In this document: positions 43,379 to 52,715 of the stretch, one piece after another
How positions within the stretch are numbered: the stretch's first letter is position 1
How the letters are laid out: each line of letters begins with the position of its first letter
DNA from: Dehalococcoidales bacterium
GTDB taxonomy: Bacteria > Chloroflexota > Dehalococcoidia > Dehalococcoidales > UBA2162
DNA: 64,000 nucleotides
Direction of reading: 5' to 3'
Assembly (NCBI GenBank): GCA_016932435.1
Contig: JAFGCW010000005.1
Coordinates: 62,001 to 126,000, forward strand
Notes under the pieces: model-generated
What the model was told of the DNA's origin: nothing
What the model saw: only the letters and a program-made list of their open reading frames with translations
Database searches by the model: none
Program-made: the position numbers and the translations under genes

Positions 43379-44606
43379 AACAAACAGGATTGTAATAACC
43401 GGAATGGGAACGATTACTCCGCTGGGTCTTACTGTCGAAGAACACTGGCAGGGACTGATTGCGGGAAAATCCGCCATCGGGCTTATAACCAGGTTCGATA
43501 CGGAGAAATATCCGGTCAAGGTTGCCGCTGAAGTAAAAGGCTTCGATCCTGAATATTATATGGATATCAAGCGGGTCGACCGCACGTCATTATGCACCCA
43601 GTTCGCTATTGCCGCGACTAAGATGGCACTGCACGATGCATATTTGGATATCGAGAAAGAAAAACCTGAAAGGGTAGGCACCATAATCGCGACGAGTGGC
43701 TCGATGGATATGCTGATTGACGAGGGAGAGGTGCTGAATAGACGTGGTCCGATGCGTATCAATCCTCTTTTAATAAGCAAGATATCTCCCAGTATGGTAT
43801 CTGCCATTACTGCCCTGGAATTCGGTCTTAAAGGCCCGAACAGCAGCCTTAACAGCGCCTGTGCCAGCGGCAACGACGCCATAGGAACCGCGATGAACCT
43901 GCTGAGACTCGGTCATGCCGATGTGGTGATTGCCGGTGGGGCTGAAACTCAGGTAAACCGACTTGCAATCGCTGTAACCGGGCGTGTAGGAGCATTAAGC
44001 CGGCAGCCCGATCCGGAGAAAGCCTGCCGCCCCTTCGACCTTAACCGTGATGGTATGGTATATGGCGAAGGAGCCGCCATCCTCGTTCTCGAAACACTCG
44101 AACATGCTCAGCAAAGAAAGGCATCGATACTCGCCGAAGTTGCCGGAGCCGGATGGTCGTTTGATGCCTTTAACGAAACAGCCCCTGATCCTGAAATGGA
44201 AGCCGTTGCTATGAAAGCCGCGTTAAACGATGCGAAAGTACATCCGAATGAAGTTGATTATATAAACGCTCATGGAACAAGCACGAAGTTTAACGATGCT
44301 GCTGAAACCAGGGCGATGAAAATATTCTTCGGAGAGCAGGCATATAAGATACCGGTCAGTTCGAATAAATCGATGATAGGACATCTTGCCTGCGCCGCCG
44401 GGGCGGTGGAAGCGATCGGGTCTGTAATGACCGTTAAAGAAGGTATAATACCACCTACTATTCATTATGAAATCCCGGACCCAGATTGTGATCTGGATTA
44501 TGTACCGAATATATCCCGCGAACAGACGGTTAATGTATGTCTGTCCAATTCTTTCGGCATGGGCGGACAGAACTGCTGTATCGTAATAATAAAATATACT
44601 GGATGA
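43371..44606 (+). CDS. fabF: 3-oxoacyl-ACP synthase II (FabF)
   Basis: 411 aa. The catalytic triad is C164 (NSACASGNDAIG), H301 (NAHGTSTKFND) and H338 (GHLACAAGAVEAIG), the Cys-His-His set of elongating KAS I/II enzymes. The GTG at 43371, seven nt after GGAG and overlapping the fabL stop, is preferred over GTG 43338 or ATG 43356/43359. It condenses malonyl-ACP with acyl-ACP. No FabH is encoded in the operon, so the primer must arrive already attached to ACP. Confidence 0.92.
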   Translation: MTETNRIVITGMGTITPLGLTVEEHWQGLIAGKSAIGLITRFDTEKYPVKVAAEVKGFDPEYYMDIKRVDRTSLCTQFAIAATKMALHDAYLDIEKEKPERVGTIIATSGSMDMLIDEGEVLNRRGPMRINPLLISKISPSMVSAITALEFGLKGPNSSLNSACASGNDAIGTAMNLLRLGHADVVIAGGAETQVNRLAIAVTGRVGALSRQPDPEKACRPFDLNRDGMVYGEGAAILVLETLEHAQQRKASILAEVAGAGWSFDAFNETAPDPEMEAVAMKAALNDAKVHPNEVDYINAHGTSTKFNDAAETRAMKIFFGEQAYKIPVSSNKSMIGHLACAAGAVEAIGSVMTVKEGIIPPTIHYEIPDPDCDLDYVPNISREQTVNVCLSNSFGMGGQNCCIVIIKYTG

Positions 44607-44610
44607 AATT

Positions 44611-45363
44611 ATGATTACTGTAAATCTTGAAAACAAGACGGCCCTTGTAACCGGAGCTTCACGGGGACTCGGAAAAGCTATAGCACTCAAACTTGCTTCG
44701 TGCGGCGCGGACGTTGCCGTTAATTACCGTTCCAGCGATGAAGCGGCGGAGAGTGTTTGCCGTGAAATAGAAGAAACGGGAAGAAAATCGATGCTTTGCA
44801 AGACTGACGTATCCGATTCGGAAGCGGTCAAGCAAATGGTCCGCAAGATAACCGATGAATGGGGAGGGATAGATATCCTGGTAAATAATGCGGGTATTGT
44901 TAAAGACTCCCTCATTCTACGAATGTCCGATGAATCGTGGGATGATGTTATCAACACCAATCTGCGCAGTGCCTACCTGTGCGCCAGATATGCGTTACGG
45001 TCAATGATCTCAAAGAGATGGGGGAGGATAATAAATATATCTTCTCTCGCCGGTATCATTGGTAATGCAGGTCAGGCTAATTACTCAGCGGCAAAAGGCG
45101 GGTTGATCGCCCTGACAAAAAGCATTGCAAGAGAAACAGGACCCAGAAATATCACAGTGAACGCTATAGCCCCCGGATTCATCGTTACCGATATGACGAT
45201 GGAAAATCTACCCGAAGAAACAAGAGACACCATGCTGGCACGTATTCCCCTGGGACGGTTTGGATCTACTGACGACGTTGCAGAACTGGCAGCCTTTCTA
45301 GCAAGTGAGGAAGCCGGTTATATTACTGCTCAGGTCATCGGTATCGATGGCGGCATACTTTAA
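44611..45363 (+). CDS. fabG: 3-oxoacyl-ACP reductase (FabG)
   Basis: 250 aa SDR with TGASRGLG nucleotide site, NNAG, S144/S145, and Y158-x3-K162 (YSAAKGG), plus the FabG tail NAIAPGFIVTDM. It reduces 3-oxoacyl-ACP with NADPH. It lies 4 nt after fabF, in the same operon. Confidence 0.92.
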   Translation: MITVNLENKTALVTGASRGLGKAIALKLASCGADVAVNYRSSDEAAESVCREIEETGRKSMLCKTDVSDSEAVKQMVRKITDEWGGIDILVNNAGIVKDSLILRMSDESWDDVINTNLRSAYLCARYALRSMISKRWGRIINISSLAGIIGNAGQANYSAAKGGLIALTKSIARETGPRNITVNAIAPGFIVTDMTMENLPEETRDTMLARIPLGRFGSTDDVAELAAFLASEEAGYITAQVIGIDGGIL

Positions 45364-45374
45364 GGAGGTAGAAA

Positions 45375-46229
45375 ATGGCTAATGTAGGTATTGTTACCGA
45401 CTCTATTGCTTGCTTACCCCCGGAAATTATCAAGAAGTATGATATCAGAATTATCCCTGTACCACTCAATATCAACGGTAAACCTTACCGTGACGGCGTT
45501 GATATTAAACCCGAAGGCTTCTGGGAAATCTTTGGTGAGGTTAAAGAATTCACCACCGGCGCTCCGGCATTAAGTGTCTACACAGACATGTTTTCGGATA
45601 TTGCCAGTACTTACGATGGTATTGTAGCGACCTTTGTCTCACAAGGTCTTAGCGCCATCGGAGAAGCAGCCGTCCAGGCAGCTGACTTAATGAAAAAAGA
45701 GAATCCAAGTCTTAATATCGAGATAATAGACAGCCGTACCGCAGCCGGAGCTGAGGGTTTCCTCGTCGAAGAAGCGGCAAAGGCGGCAAAGGAAGGGAAA
45801 AGTTTCGTAGAAGTAGCCCAGGTTGTGAAAGACACCATTCCCAAAGTGAAATTCGCTACCGCTATGGAAACACTTAAATACCTTATTAAGAGTGGAAGGG
45901 CACCAAAAACAGCTTACATGGGAGAGTTATTCCAGGTTAAACCCATTATAGGAATGGTGAACAATACCGGAGAAGTGGAGAACCTTGGGCGTGCCCGTGG
46001 ATGGGATAAAGCTCTGGTAAAACTACTCGATATAATATCTGAGAACATTGGCTCCAGCCAGACTGTCAGGTTCAATGTTCACTATACGAATTCGATTGAA
46101 GCCGGGGTGAAACTAAAGCAGATGGTGATCGACCGGTTCAATCCTTCTGATGTATATTTCACCCCTTATACACCTGTTATGGCAGGCCATACCGGCCCGG
46201 TTATGGCAGTTTCTTTCTATCATCAGTAA
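45375..46229 (+). CDS. DegV family fatty-acid-binding protein (FakB-like)
   Basis: 284 aa. DegV fold starting VGIVTDSIACLPPEI; C-terminal AGHTGPVMAVSFYH. FakB proteins hold a fatty acid while FakA phosphorylates its carboxyl group. The carboxylate-binding loop, usually TSQPS-like, reads TTGAPALS here, so the ligand may differ from ordinary fatty acids. Strong AGGAGG start, 11 nt after fabG and 23 nt before the kinase gene. Confidence 0.87.
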   Translation: MANVGIVTDSIACLPPEIIKKYDIRIIPVPLNINGKPYRDGVDIKPEGFWEIFGEVKEFTTGAPALSVYTDMFSDIASTYDGIVATFVSQGLSAIGEAAVQAADLMKKENPSLNIEIIDSRTAAGAEGFLVEEAAKAAKEGKSFVEVAQVVKDTIPKVKFATAMETLKYLIKSGRAPKTAYMGELFQVKPIIGMVNNTGEVENLGRARGWDKALVKLLDIISENIGSSQTVRFNVHYTNSIEAGVKLKQMVIDRFNPSDVYFTPYTPVMAGHTGPVMAVSFYHQ

Positions 46230-46252
46230 ACCTTGCCTGTCAGGAGAATATA

Positions 46253-47878
46253 TTGAACCATCAATCGACACTCAGTGGGAAAGATCTAAAAGATATGCTA
46301 ATTGCCGGCACTGGCTGGCTTGAAAAAATCGTACCTGATATCAATGCGTTAAATGTATACCCGGTACCAGATGGCGATTGCGGAATAAATATGTTTTTTA
46401 CCATGCGTTCCAGCCTGGACGAAGCCGCCGGTCTGGATAATAACGCAGGTATTTCCATGGTAGCTGCAGCCCTGGCAAAAGGAGCTTTGATGGGTGCCCG
46501 CGGCAACAGCGGTGTCATCCTTTCTCAGATATGGCGTGGACTCTCCGAAGGAGTAAAGGGGAAAGAAACCATCAATGCGAAGGAATTTGCTATCGCCCTG
46601 GAACAGGCATCGGAAACAGCGCGTCATGCTCTGAGTAATCCGGTTGAAGGGACAATCCTTACTGTTATAAAAGATGCTGCGTCCGCTGCTACTCGGGAAG
46701 CCCTGAATTCGGATTCAAGCCCTATATCGACTATCGAAGCAGCGGTCGATGCCGCCAGGATTTCGGTAAAAAAGACTCCTGACCTTCTGCAGGTGCTCAA
46801 AGACGCCGGCGTGGTGGATGCCGGTGGACACGGCTTTTTCACTCTTCTCGAGGGTGCGTTACTCCACATAAAAAATGACATGGATAATCGTTCTCCTGAG
46901 CTACTCAACAGCACTACCGTTCGGTCGGTTCAGACACCTCAGATCACTCCCGAAGAAGAACCGTACGGATTCTGTACCCAGTTTATGATAAATGGCACCG
47001 ATCTCAATCTGCCCGGTCTAAAGGCCAGCCTGACTGGTATGGGAAAATCTCTGATCGTCGTAGGAGACTCTAATAATATTAGAGTCCATATCCACACACA
47101 GGAACCTGATAAAGTCCTTGAAACTGCATTGGATTATGGCGAGCCGGTCGACATCGATATTAATAATATGGACGAACAGCATATCGAGTTCCTCGTCCTC
47201 CATAAGGAAAAAATGACGAAAAACGGAACCGCGATCATTGCCGTGGTCAACGGTGACGGTATGATGAATGTCTTCTCCGACTTCGGTGTATCTGCGATAA
47301 TACCCGGCGGTCAGACGATGAATCCAAGTACCATGGATATGCTGCAGACTGTCGAAGAAGTCACTCCGGATAATATCATCTTTCTGCCGAATAATAAGAA
47401 CGTTATCCCTACGGCTAACCTGCTACAGCCATTGACCAGGAAGAACATACAAATAATTCCTTCTGAAACAATACCACAGGGTATTGCCGCTTTGATTTCC
47501 TATATTCCGGAAGAAGATTTTGACACGAATGTGGCGGAAATGATCGATGCTATAACCACAGTCAGGACAATAGAGATAACCCATGCCACCCGTACCACCA
47601 TGCTGAATGGATTGAGTATAACCGGTGGTGAGATAATAGGTTTACTCGATGGCAATATCCTGACCTCAGGGAAGGACTATCAGGATACCATAACGGAGTT
47701 ACTGGCAAAGATTGACATGGAAGGGAAAAACATTCTGACAATCTACTATGGGAAGGATGCCGATCCCGACCAAGCACAGGAAATCAGTAAAATAATAGGT
47801 GATCGATATACAGGGCTGGAGATCGGCGTCGTAGACGGCGGTCAACCTCACTATGAATATATTATCTCCGTCGATTAA
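46253..47878 (+). CDS. DAK2-domain fatty acid kinase (FakA-like)
   Basis: 541 aa, TTG start behind AGGAGA. The N-terminal DhaL/DAK2 kinase domain has NVYPVPDGDCGINMFF (Mg-ATP aspartates D40, D42; the usual T after the second D is C) and GARGNSGVILSQ. The C-terminal half is the DegV-interacting FakA region. It phosphorylates DegV-bound acyl groups to acyl-phosphate, the substrate of PlsX encoded 5 kb upstream in the operon. Confidence 0.88.
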   Translation: MNHQSTLSGKDLKDMLIAGTGWLEKIVPDINALNVYPVPDGDCGINMFFTMRSSLDEAAGLDNNAGISMVAAALAKGALMGARGNSGVILSQIWRGLSEGVKGKETINAKEFAIALEQASETARHALSNPVEGTILTVIKDAASAATREALNSDSSPISTIEAAVDAARISVKKTPDLLQVLKDAGVVDAGGHGFFTLLEGALLHIKNDMDNRSPELLNSTTVRSVQTPQITPEEEPYGFCTQFMINGTDLNLPGLKASLTGMGKSLIVVGDSNNIRVHIHTQEPDKVLETALDYGEPVDIDINNMDEQHIEFLVLHKEKMTKNGTAIIAVVNGDGMMNVFSDFGVSAIIPGGQTMNPSTMDMLQTVEEVTPDNIIFLPNNKNVIPTANLLQPLTRKNIQIIPSETIPQGIAALISYIPEEDFDTNVAEMIDAITTVRTIEITHATRTTMLNGLSITGGEIIGLLDGNILTSGKDYQDTITELLAKIDMEGKNILTIYYGKDADPDQAQEISKIIGDRYTGLEIGVVDGGQPHYEYIISVD

Positions 47879-47892
47879 CCGGCAGGTATCAT

Positions 47893-48696
47893 ATGCAGGA
47901 TCTTACTCCCACATCTAAACTGATCAGCCTCGATGGGAAAACCGCAGTAATAACCGGCGGTGCCCGTGGGATAGGCCTTGCCATTACACGAAGACTCGCG
48001 GATGCTGGTGCTGTTGTTGTCATCGGTGACATTGATATCCTGGAAGCAGAAAACGCGGTAAGTCAACTCAAATCACAGGAAATTGATGCACATTATGTGA
48101 AGTGCGATGTAACTATAGAATCAGAGGTCCAGCAGATGATTGAGGATAGTCTGAAAAAAACAGGCAGAATCGATATCCTGGTGAATAATGCCGGAATATA
48201 TCCAAGGAAATCCCTTGAAGAAATGACCGGAGAGGATTTTCAGAAAGTACTTTCAGTCAATCTGACCGGCACGTTCCTGTGCGGTCGTTACGCCGCTGAT
48301 GCAATGATAACACAAGAGCAAGGCGGCAGTATCATTAATATTGCATCGATCGAGGCTCTACACCCTTCCTCGGCAGGTATGTCCGCTTATGACGCATCAA
48401 AAGGCGGAGTACTTATGCTCACAAAGAGTATGGCAAGTGAACTCGGGAAGCATGATATCCGTGTTAACGCAATCGCTCCGGGAGCTATAAAGACCCGGGG
48501 TATGCTTTCCCAGACTTCTCCCTCCGGAGACAGAGCACAGCTTAAAGAACTCAAATCATTTCTGTCTCGTATCTCCTTAGGCAGAATGGGCGATGCTGAT
48601 GATATAGCCAGAACCGCCTTGTTCCTGGCATCCGATATGGCTGAGTATATCACCGGGGAGATGATAATCGTCGATGGCGGTTTCCTGGTTTCGTAA
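47893..48696 (+). CDS. Short-chain dehydrogenase/reductase
   Basis: 267 aa classical SDR: TGGARGIG, NNAGIYPRKS, S-I-E-A region and Y-x3-K (AYDASKGGVLML), with a C-terminal IIVDGG. It is more like sugar/alcohol or hydroxyacyl dehydrogenases than FabG; the exact substrate is unknown. It is the last gene of the operon and could act on the ring or hydroxyl group of the special acyl chain. Confidence 0.8.
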   Translation: MQDLTPTSKLISLDGKTAVITGGARGIGLAITRRLADAGAVVVIGDIDILEAENAVSQLKSQEIDAHYVKCDVTIESEVQQMIEDSLKKTGRIDILVNNAGIYPRKSLEEMTGEDFQKVLSVNLTGTFLCGRYAADAMITQEQGGSIINIASIEALHPSSAGMSAYDASKGGVLMLTKSMASELGKHDIRVNAIAPGAIKTRGMLSQTSPSGDRAQLKELKSFLSRISLGRMGDADDIARTALFLASDMAEYITGEMIIVDGGFLVS

Positions 48697-48726
48697 AGAT
48701 TGTAATCAGTATATGCAATACAATCT
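48697..48726 (+). terminator. Weak hairpin at the end of the 14-gene operon
   Basis: AGATTGTA (48697-48704) pairs with TACAATCT (48719-48726) across a 14-nt loop, followed only by ACTTT. It is at the right place for an operon end but lacks a GC-rich stem and a T run. Confidence 0.3.
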
Positions 48727-48823
48727 ACTTTCCGTTTCAGCCCAATTATCGAGGAATTTGAAAAAATATATCTTTCGAGAAAATACACATAATGTGCATC
48801 AATGATTCAGTTCGGCGGTAGTT

Positions 48824-50263
48824 TTATTCTTTTGAAAATGTAATCTTTAACGCCGAATCTTTCGCCCAATAATATCCTTCGGTTTTATAGGTATTGAAAT
48901 AAGTTACGAACTCATTCAACTCCTCACCGCGTTTGGTTGCTGTAAACCTGTCCGGGGCTTGATCCAGTGAAAAAGGAATATCGTGAATTACTATTTCAAA
49001 CCATTGTATAGTTTGAGCGCGATTAGTATCCAGGTATTCATGTCGTATTATCAGGTGTTCGATTATGGTACCATCTTCTGAAACTCTGCCTATCATGTAT
49101 TCTGAATGCCTGTCTTGTGACCATTCCATTGAAAAATGCGTCCCTTCCCAGGTCACATCTCCTTTTGAATCCCATTCCCACAAGAAAACACCGGTTTTCA
49201 GGTCTATATAGTCATGCTGCACTGAGAAATTCAGGTCGAATTTATTCATTTCATGTAATTCATTAAGAAAGTTCGCAGACTCTACAACTTCAACAGGGAG
49301 ATAAGTTGAGGTGAGAACATTTTCACCCATTACTTCCGTATCGAGTACGTCCACAGACACGACATATGATCCAGGCTGCGTAAATAAATGAGAAACTTCA
49401 CTCGTATAAGGAATCTTGACAACGGCCCCATCTCCAAAATCCCATTCATACGCTGAAGCAGAGGGAAAGATTTGTACTTGATGAGCTTGAAATGTATATA
49501 TAGTGTCCGTTTTCAATGGTCCAGATGGAGATACAATATACAAAGCCCCTTTCACACGAACCGATGTATCAGATGTAGCGATAACTGAGCTAACACTACT
49601 TTGATACAACAACTCCGCAGTTACATTATAAATTCCTTCTGTCACATATGAATGTGTGATTCCCTCAAGAGTTGTTGCTTCCAGTACCTCTATGTTGTTA
49701 TCACCAAAATGCATACATAGTCCTGTGTACACAGGACCAATTTCAGGATTGAGGATCTTCGGAATAAACTGAATTACCTTTTCGTAGAGCACTTCTGTTT
49801 CTAACTCGAATACGATAGCTTCTACGGTAATTTCACGTTCATCGGTATCAATAAGGGGCGATCCTACCCCCAACGATTTATAATCTTCGGTGTTATAAAG
49901 ATCGGCACGGATCTTATAAGTTCCTCCATCATAAAATACCTTTTCAACGCTTGTTACTCCTCCTTCCGTAGATGCAGTATCTAGATAATTCTTCCCATCG
50001 GAAATCTGAGTGAAAGTCCAGACAATCGTTTTTGTATTATCAGGAGCGTATTTCGTACCGGTACCTCGAGAATCAAACGTAATTATTTCTCCGGGATAAA
50101 CAAATCCATCCCGATTATGAGCGTATTCTGTAGTAAAAGTAATTAACACTTCATTATGGCCTATTTCTTCTGGCCATATAACGTTCACTTCGTTTTCACA
50201 AGAAGTCACCGTCATTACCAACAAAATGGAAAATAGTAATATAACAACTTGATTTTTTTTCAA
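48824..50263 (-). CDS. PKD-domain lipoprotein of unknown function
   Basis: 479 aa from a TTG at 50263 placed after GGAG. The resulting N-terminus (basic MKKNQ, hydrophobic core, lipobox VTSC then ENE) is a clear lipoprotein signal, whereas the longer open frame up to 50350 spoils it. A PKD signature YEWDFGDGAV lies about two thirds along, with further beta-rich Ig-like segments before it. It probably sits on the outer face of the membrane. No enzymatic motif. Single gene. Confidence 0.72.
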   Translation of the reverse strand: MKKNQVVILLFSILLVMTVTSCENEVNVIWPEEIGHNEVLITFTTEYAHNRDGFVYPGEIITFDSRGTGTKYAPDNTKTIVWTFTQISDGKNYLDTASTEGGVTSVEKVFYDGGTYKIRADLYNTEDYKSLGVGSPLIDTDEREITVEAIVFELETEVLYEKVIQFIPKILNPEIGPVYTGLCMHFGDNNIEVLEATTLEGITHSYVTEGIYNVTAELLYQSSVSSVIATSDTSVRVKGALYIVSPSGPLKTDTIYTFQAHQVQIFPSASAYEWDFGDGAVVKIPYTSEVSHLFTQPGSYVVSVDVLDTEVMGENVLTSTYLPVEVVESANFLNELHEMNKFDLNFSVQHDYIDLKTGVFLWEWDSKGDVTWEGTHFSMEWSQDRHSEYMIGRVSEDGTIIEHLIIRHEYLDTNRAQTIQWFEIVIHDIPFSLDQAPDRFTATKRGEELNEFVTYFNTYKTEGYYWAKDSALKITFSKE

Positions 50264-50500
50264 ATTCTCTCCATTAAATATCTGGAATAGCAGTTGACAA
50301 ATAACTGTAAGCGCCGTCCAAAATAATGAAACAATACCAGGCCAAAACATGTAAATCCTAAATCGTATCCAGTCAAGCGAACGAAAGTATCAAATTAGAA
50401 GTATGCTGAAGCAGTATTACTAGAATCGATCAAGTATTGAAATAGTGCACAAACAAGCATAGAATTGGGAGGACTTATTCAAAAAAGTAAGGAGGTAAAA

Positions 50501-50962
50501 ATGGCAGAGACAAAATATGGCAAATACATCATCAGTGGAATACCGGACAAAATAAAGGAAGAGACCGCTAAAAGGCAGGAAATCGAGGGTGAAGGTGTAG
50601 GCAAAATGTTGCTTTACACAGATGGAGAATATAATCCGGGAGTCTACTATTTTACCACTCAATGGGTATATGGCCCGGATGAAAAGGGTATACCCCCGAT
50701 AAAACATGACCATAGTTATGATGAATACCTTGGATTTTTCGGAAGTGACACCGATAATCCTGAAGACCTGTGTGGAGAAGTAGAACTCTCTCTTGGTGAT
50801 GAAAAACACACCATCACCAAGAGTTGCGTGGTCTTTGTTCCAAAGGGAGTTTCACATTGCCCGATGAAATTCAAGCGTGTGGACAAGCCAATATTCTATT
50901 TCGCTACCATACCCACAACCGGTTACAGTAAAGAAAACACAGATAAATATGCAAATGAGTAG
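50501..50962 (+). CDS. Cupin-like protein
   Basis: 153 aa from the ATG after AAGGAGG (an upstream in-frame GTG-type extension of 12 codons is rejected). The double-stranded beta-helix metal residues appear as IKHDHSYDEYLGFFG and later PKGVSHCPMKF. Similar small cupins in anaerobe genomes have no proven role. It could bind a metal or a small ligand. It is 334 nt before the URO-D-family gene. Confidence 0.65.
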   Translation: MAETKYGKYIISGIPDKIKEETAKRQEIEGEGVGKMLLYTDGEYNPGVYYFTTQWVYGPDEKGIPPIKHDHSYDEYLGFFGSDTDNPEDLCGEVELSLGDEKHTITKSCVVFVPKGVSHCPMKFKRVDKPIFYFATIPTTGYSKENTDKYANE

Positions 50963-51296
50963 TCTATCAACTTAAGATACAGATCCGGATAAACGTAATT
51001 TATTCACAATCAGAGATATTGACAATTACGACTGAGCGAAATTAAGGTTCGTTTCGGTTAGCTTATAGCGTTCCCATAGTGACAGCAGCAAGAGCGGAAG
51101 TTCATCCAAAAAGCAATGAGTTTCCTACTCGCCACAGACTAACGACTGAATACTCCTGTTAATAATATTAGTGAAATAGATGACTGGTAGATTCTTTTAG
51201 CCTGATATGTAAAAATAAAATCATTCGAATTTGTTTTTCTAATCATGGACATTGAGGTAGGATTGATTTATTCAAACAGTCAGAAGGAGGAATAAC
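50963..51296 (+). other. 334-bp intergenic region
   Basis: I find no coding frame, strong hairpin or repeat here. A TTGACA at about 51018 has no good -10 at the right distance. The last 15 bp hold the AAGGAGG site of the next gene. Confidence 0.5.
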
Positions 51297-52595
51297 ATGA
51301 CTCAGAAGTATTCGGATGACATTGTTCGGTTGAGAGAGCAGATAGTAAAAAAATACGGGAAAGATCCGGAACTATTATTCAAGGAAAGAGAAAAACGTCT
51401 ACGCGATGCTATGGAACTTAAACAGCCGGATCGCATTCCAATACATCTTATGCTGGGTTATTTCATTGCAGAGATCGGCGGTATCACCAATCAGGAAATG
51501 CATGAAAATCCGACCAAAGTACAGGAAATTCTCGAACAGTTTGCGTTAGAACACGAAGCTGATTCTATCATCGGAGCATATTCATCATATGCAGAACCTC
51601 ATATTATGCTTGGCGACCGCATGACGGCATGGCCGGGTCACCAGCTTGGTACTGACGGCCAATTCCAGTTCGTCGAACATGAGTTTATGAAAGCAGAGGA
51701 CTATGACGATTTCCTTGAGGACCCTGCCGACTGGGGTATCCGGACCTATCTACCCCGGGCATTCAGCGCCCTTGAAAGTTTCTCTTCACTCCCGCCGCTG
51801 GGAATGACTCTATTCGGCTGTTATCATCTCTTCAGCATTGCCCAGTATGCAAATCCGGCGCTGGTCGAAGCATTTCAGAAGATCGCCAAAGCAGCACAGC
51901 TGGCAGCAGATCGCGGGAAACTTACCGCAGAACAAGGCCAGCGCATGGTTGCACTCGGGTTTCCTCCGAATGTGCTTATGGGAGCTCTGCTGGAAGCTCC
52001 TTACGACTTCATGTCGGATACATTGAGAGGAATGCGGGGAATAATGCTGGATATACTTAAACGCCCGGACAAACTGCTTGCCGCGCAGGAAAAAGTTGCT
52101 CGTATCGAACTGCAGTCCACTCTCGCCACAGGTATGAAACAGGCGCTGCTCCCCCTGCACCGCGGCTCTGATGGCTTTATGTCTTTACCACAGTTTGAGA
52201 AGTTTTACTGGCCCCAGCTAAAAGATCTTATGCTTAAGCTGATAGATAATGGAATTACACCGGGATGTTTCTACGAAGGAGTCTGGGATGACCGCCTGGA
52301 ATACCTTGCCGAACTGCCAAAAGGCAAGACCTTCGGAATGTTCCAGTCGAGTGATATTTTCAAGGTAAAAGAAGTCCTCGGTGACACCATGTGTATCATC
52401 GGAGGGATGCCGAACTCTCTGATTCAGTCCGGGACCGTACAGGAAGTACGCGACTTTACGAAACGATTATGTCAAGAAGTAGGTAAAGGCGGCGGTTTTA
52501 TAATGAGTACCGGTGTTGGAGAGATGTCCGGCGCCAAACCAGAACTTGTAAAAGCCTGGATTGAAGCGACCCTGGAATATGGCAGGTATTCCTGA
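51297..52595 (+). CDS. Uroporphyrinogen decarboxylase (URO-D) family protein
   Basis: 432 aa TIM barrel of the URO-D/MtaA superfamily: RLRDAMELKQPDRIPIHLM at the start, LDILKRPDKLLAAQEKVAR mid-chain, DNGITPGCFYEGVWDDRLEYL and a C-terminal GGFIMSTGVGEM. The usual HemE N-terminal motif is not present. Many anaerobe members move methyl groups between corrinoids and thiols. No corrinoid protein or heme gene is adjacent, so the reaction is unknown. Strong AAGGAGG start. Confidence 0.8.
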   Translation: MTQKYSDDIVRLREQIVKKYGKDPELLFKEREKRLRDAMELKQPDRIPIHLMLGYFIAEIGGITNQEMHENPTKVQEILEQFALEHEADSIIGAYSSYAEPHIMLGDRMTAWPGHQLGTDGQFQFVEHEFMKAEDYDDFLEDPADWGIRTYLPRAFSALESFSSLPPLGMTLFGCYHLFSIAQYANPALVEAFQKIAKAAQLAADRGKLTAEQGQRMVALGFPPNVLMGALLEAPYDFMSDTLRGMRGIMLDILKRPDKLLAAQEKVARIELQSTLATGMKQALLPLHRGSDGFMSLPQFEKFYWPQLKDLMLKLIDNGITPGCFYEGVWDDRLEYLAELPKGKTFGMFQSSDIFKVKEVLGDTMCIIGGMPNSLIQSGTVQEVRDFTKRLCQEVGKGGGFIMSTGVGEMSGAKPELVKAWIEATLEYGRYS

Positions 52596-52715
52596 AACAC
52601 AATATAGAAATATCTGTTTGAAAAAATAATCGAGTATCGGCAACGGGATCAACTTCATTTTATCAGCGTTATATTCTCGAGTGGATTTAAAGGTAAAGGC
52701 ATGTTAACTCTCCAC

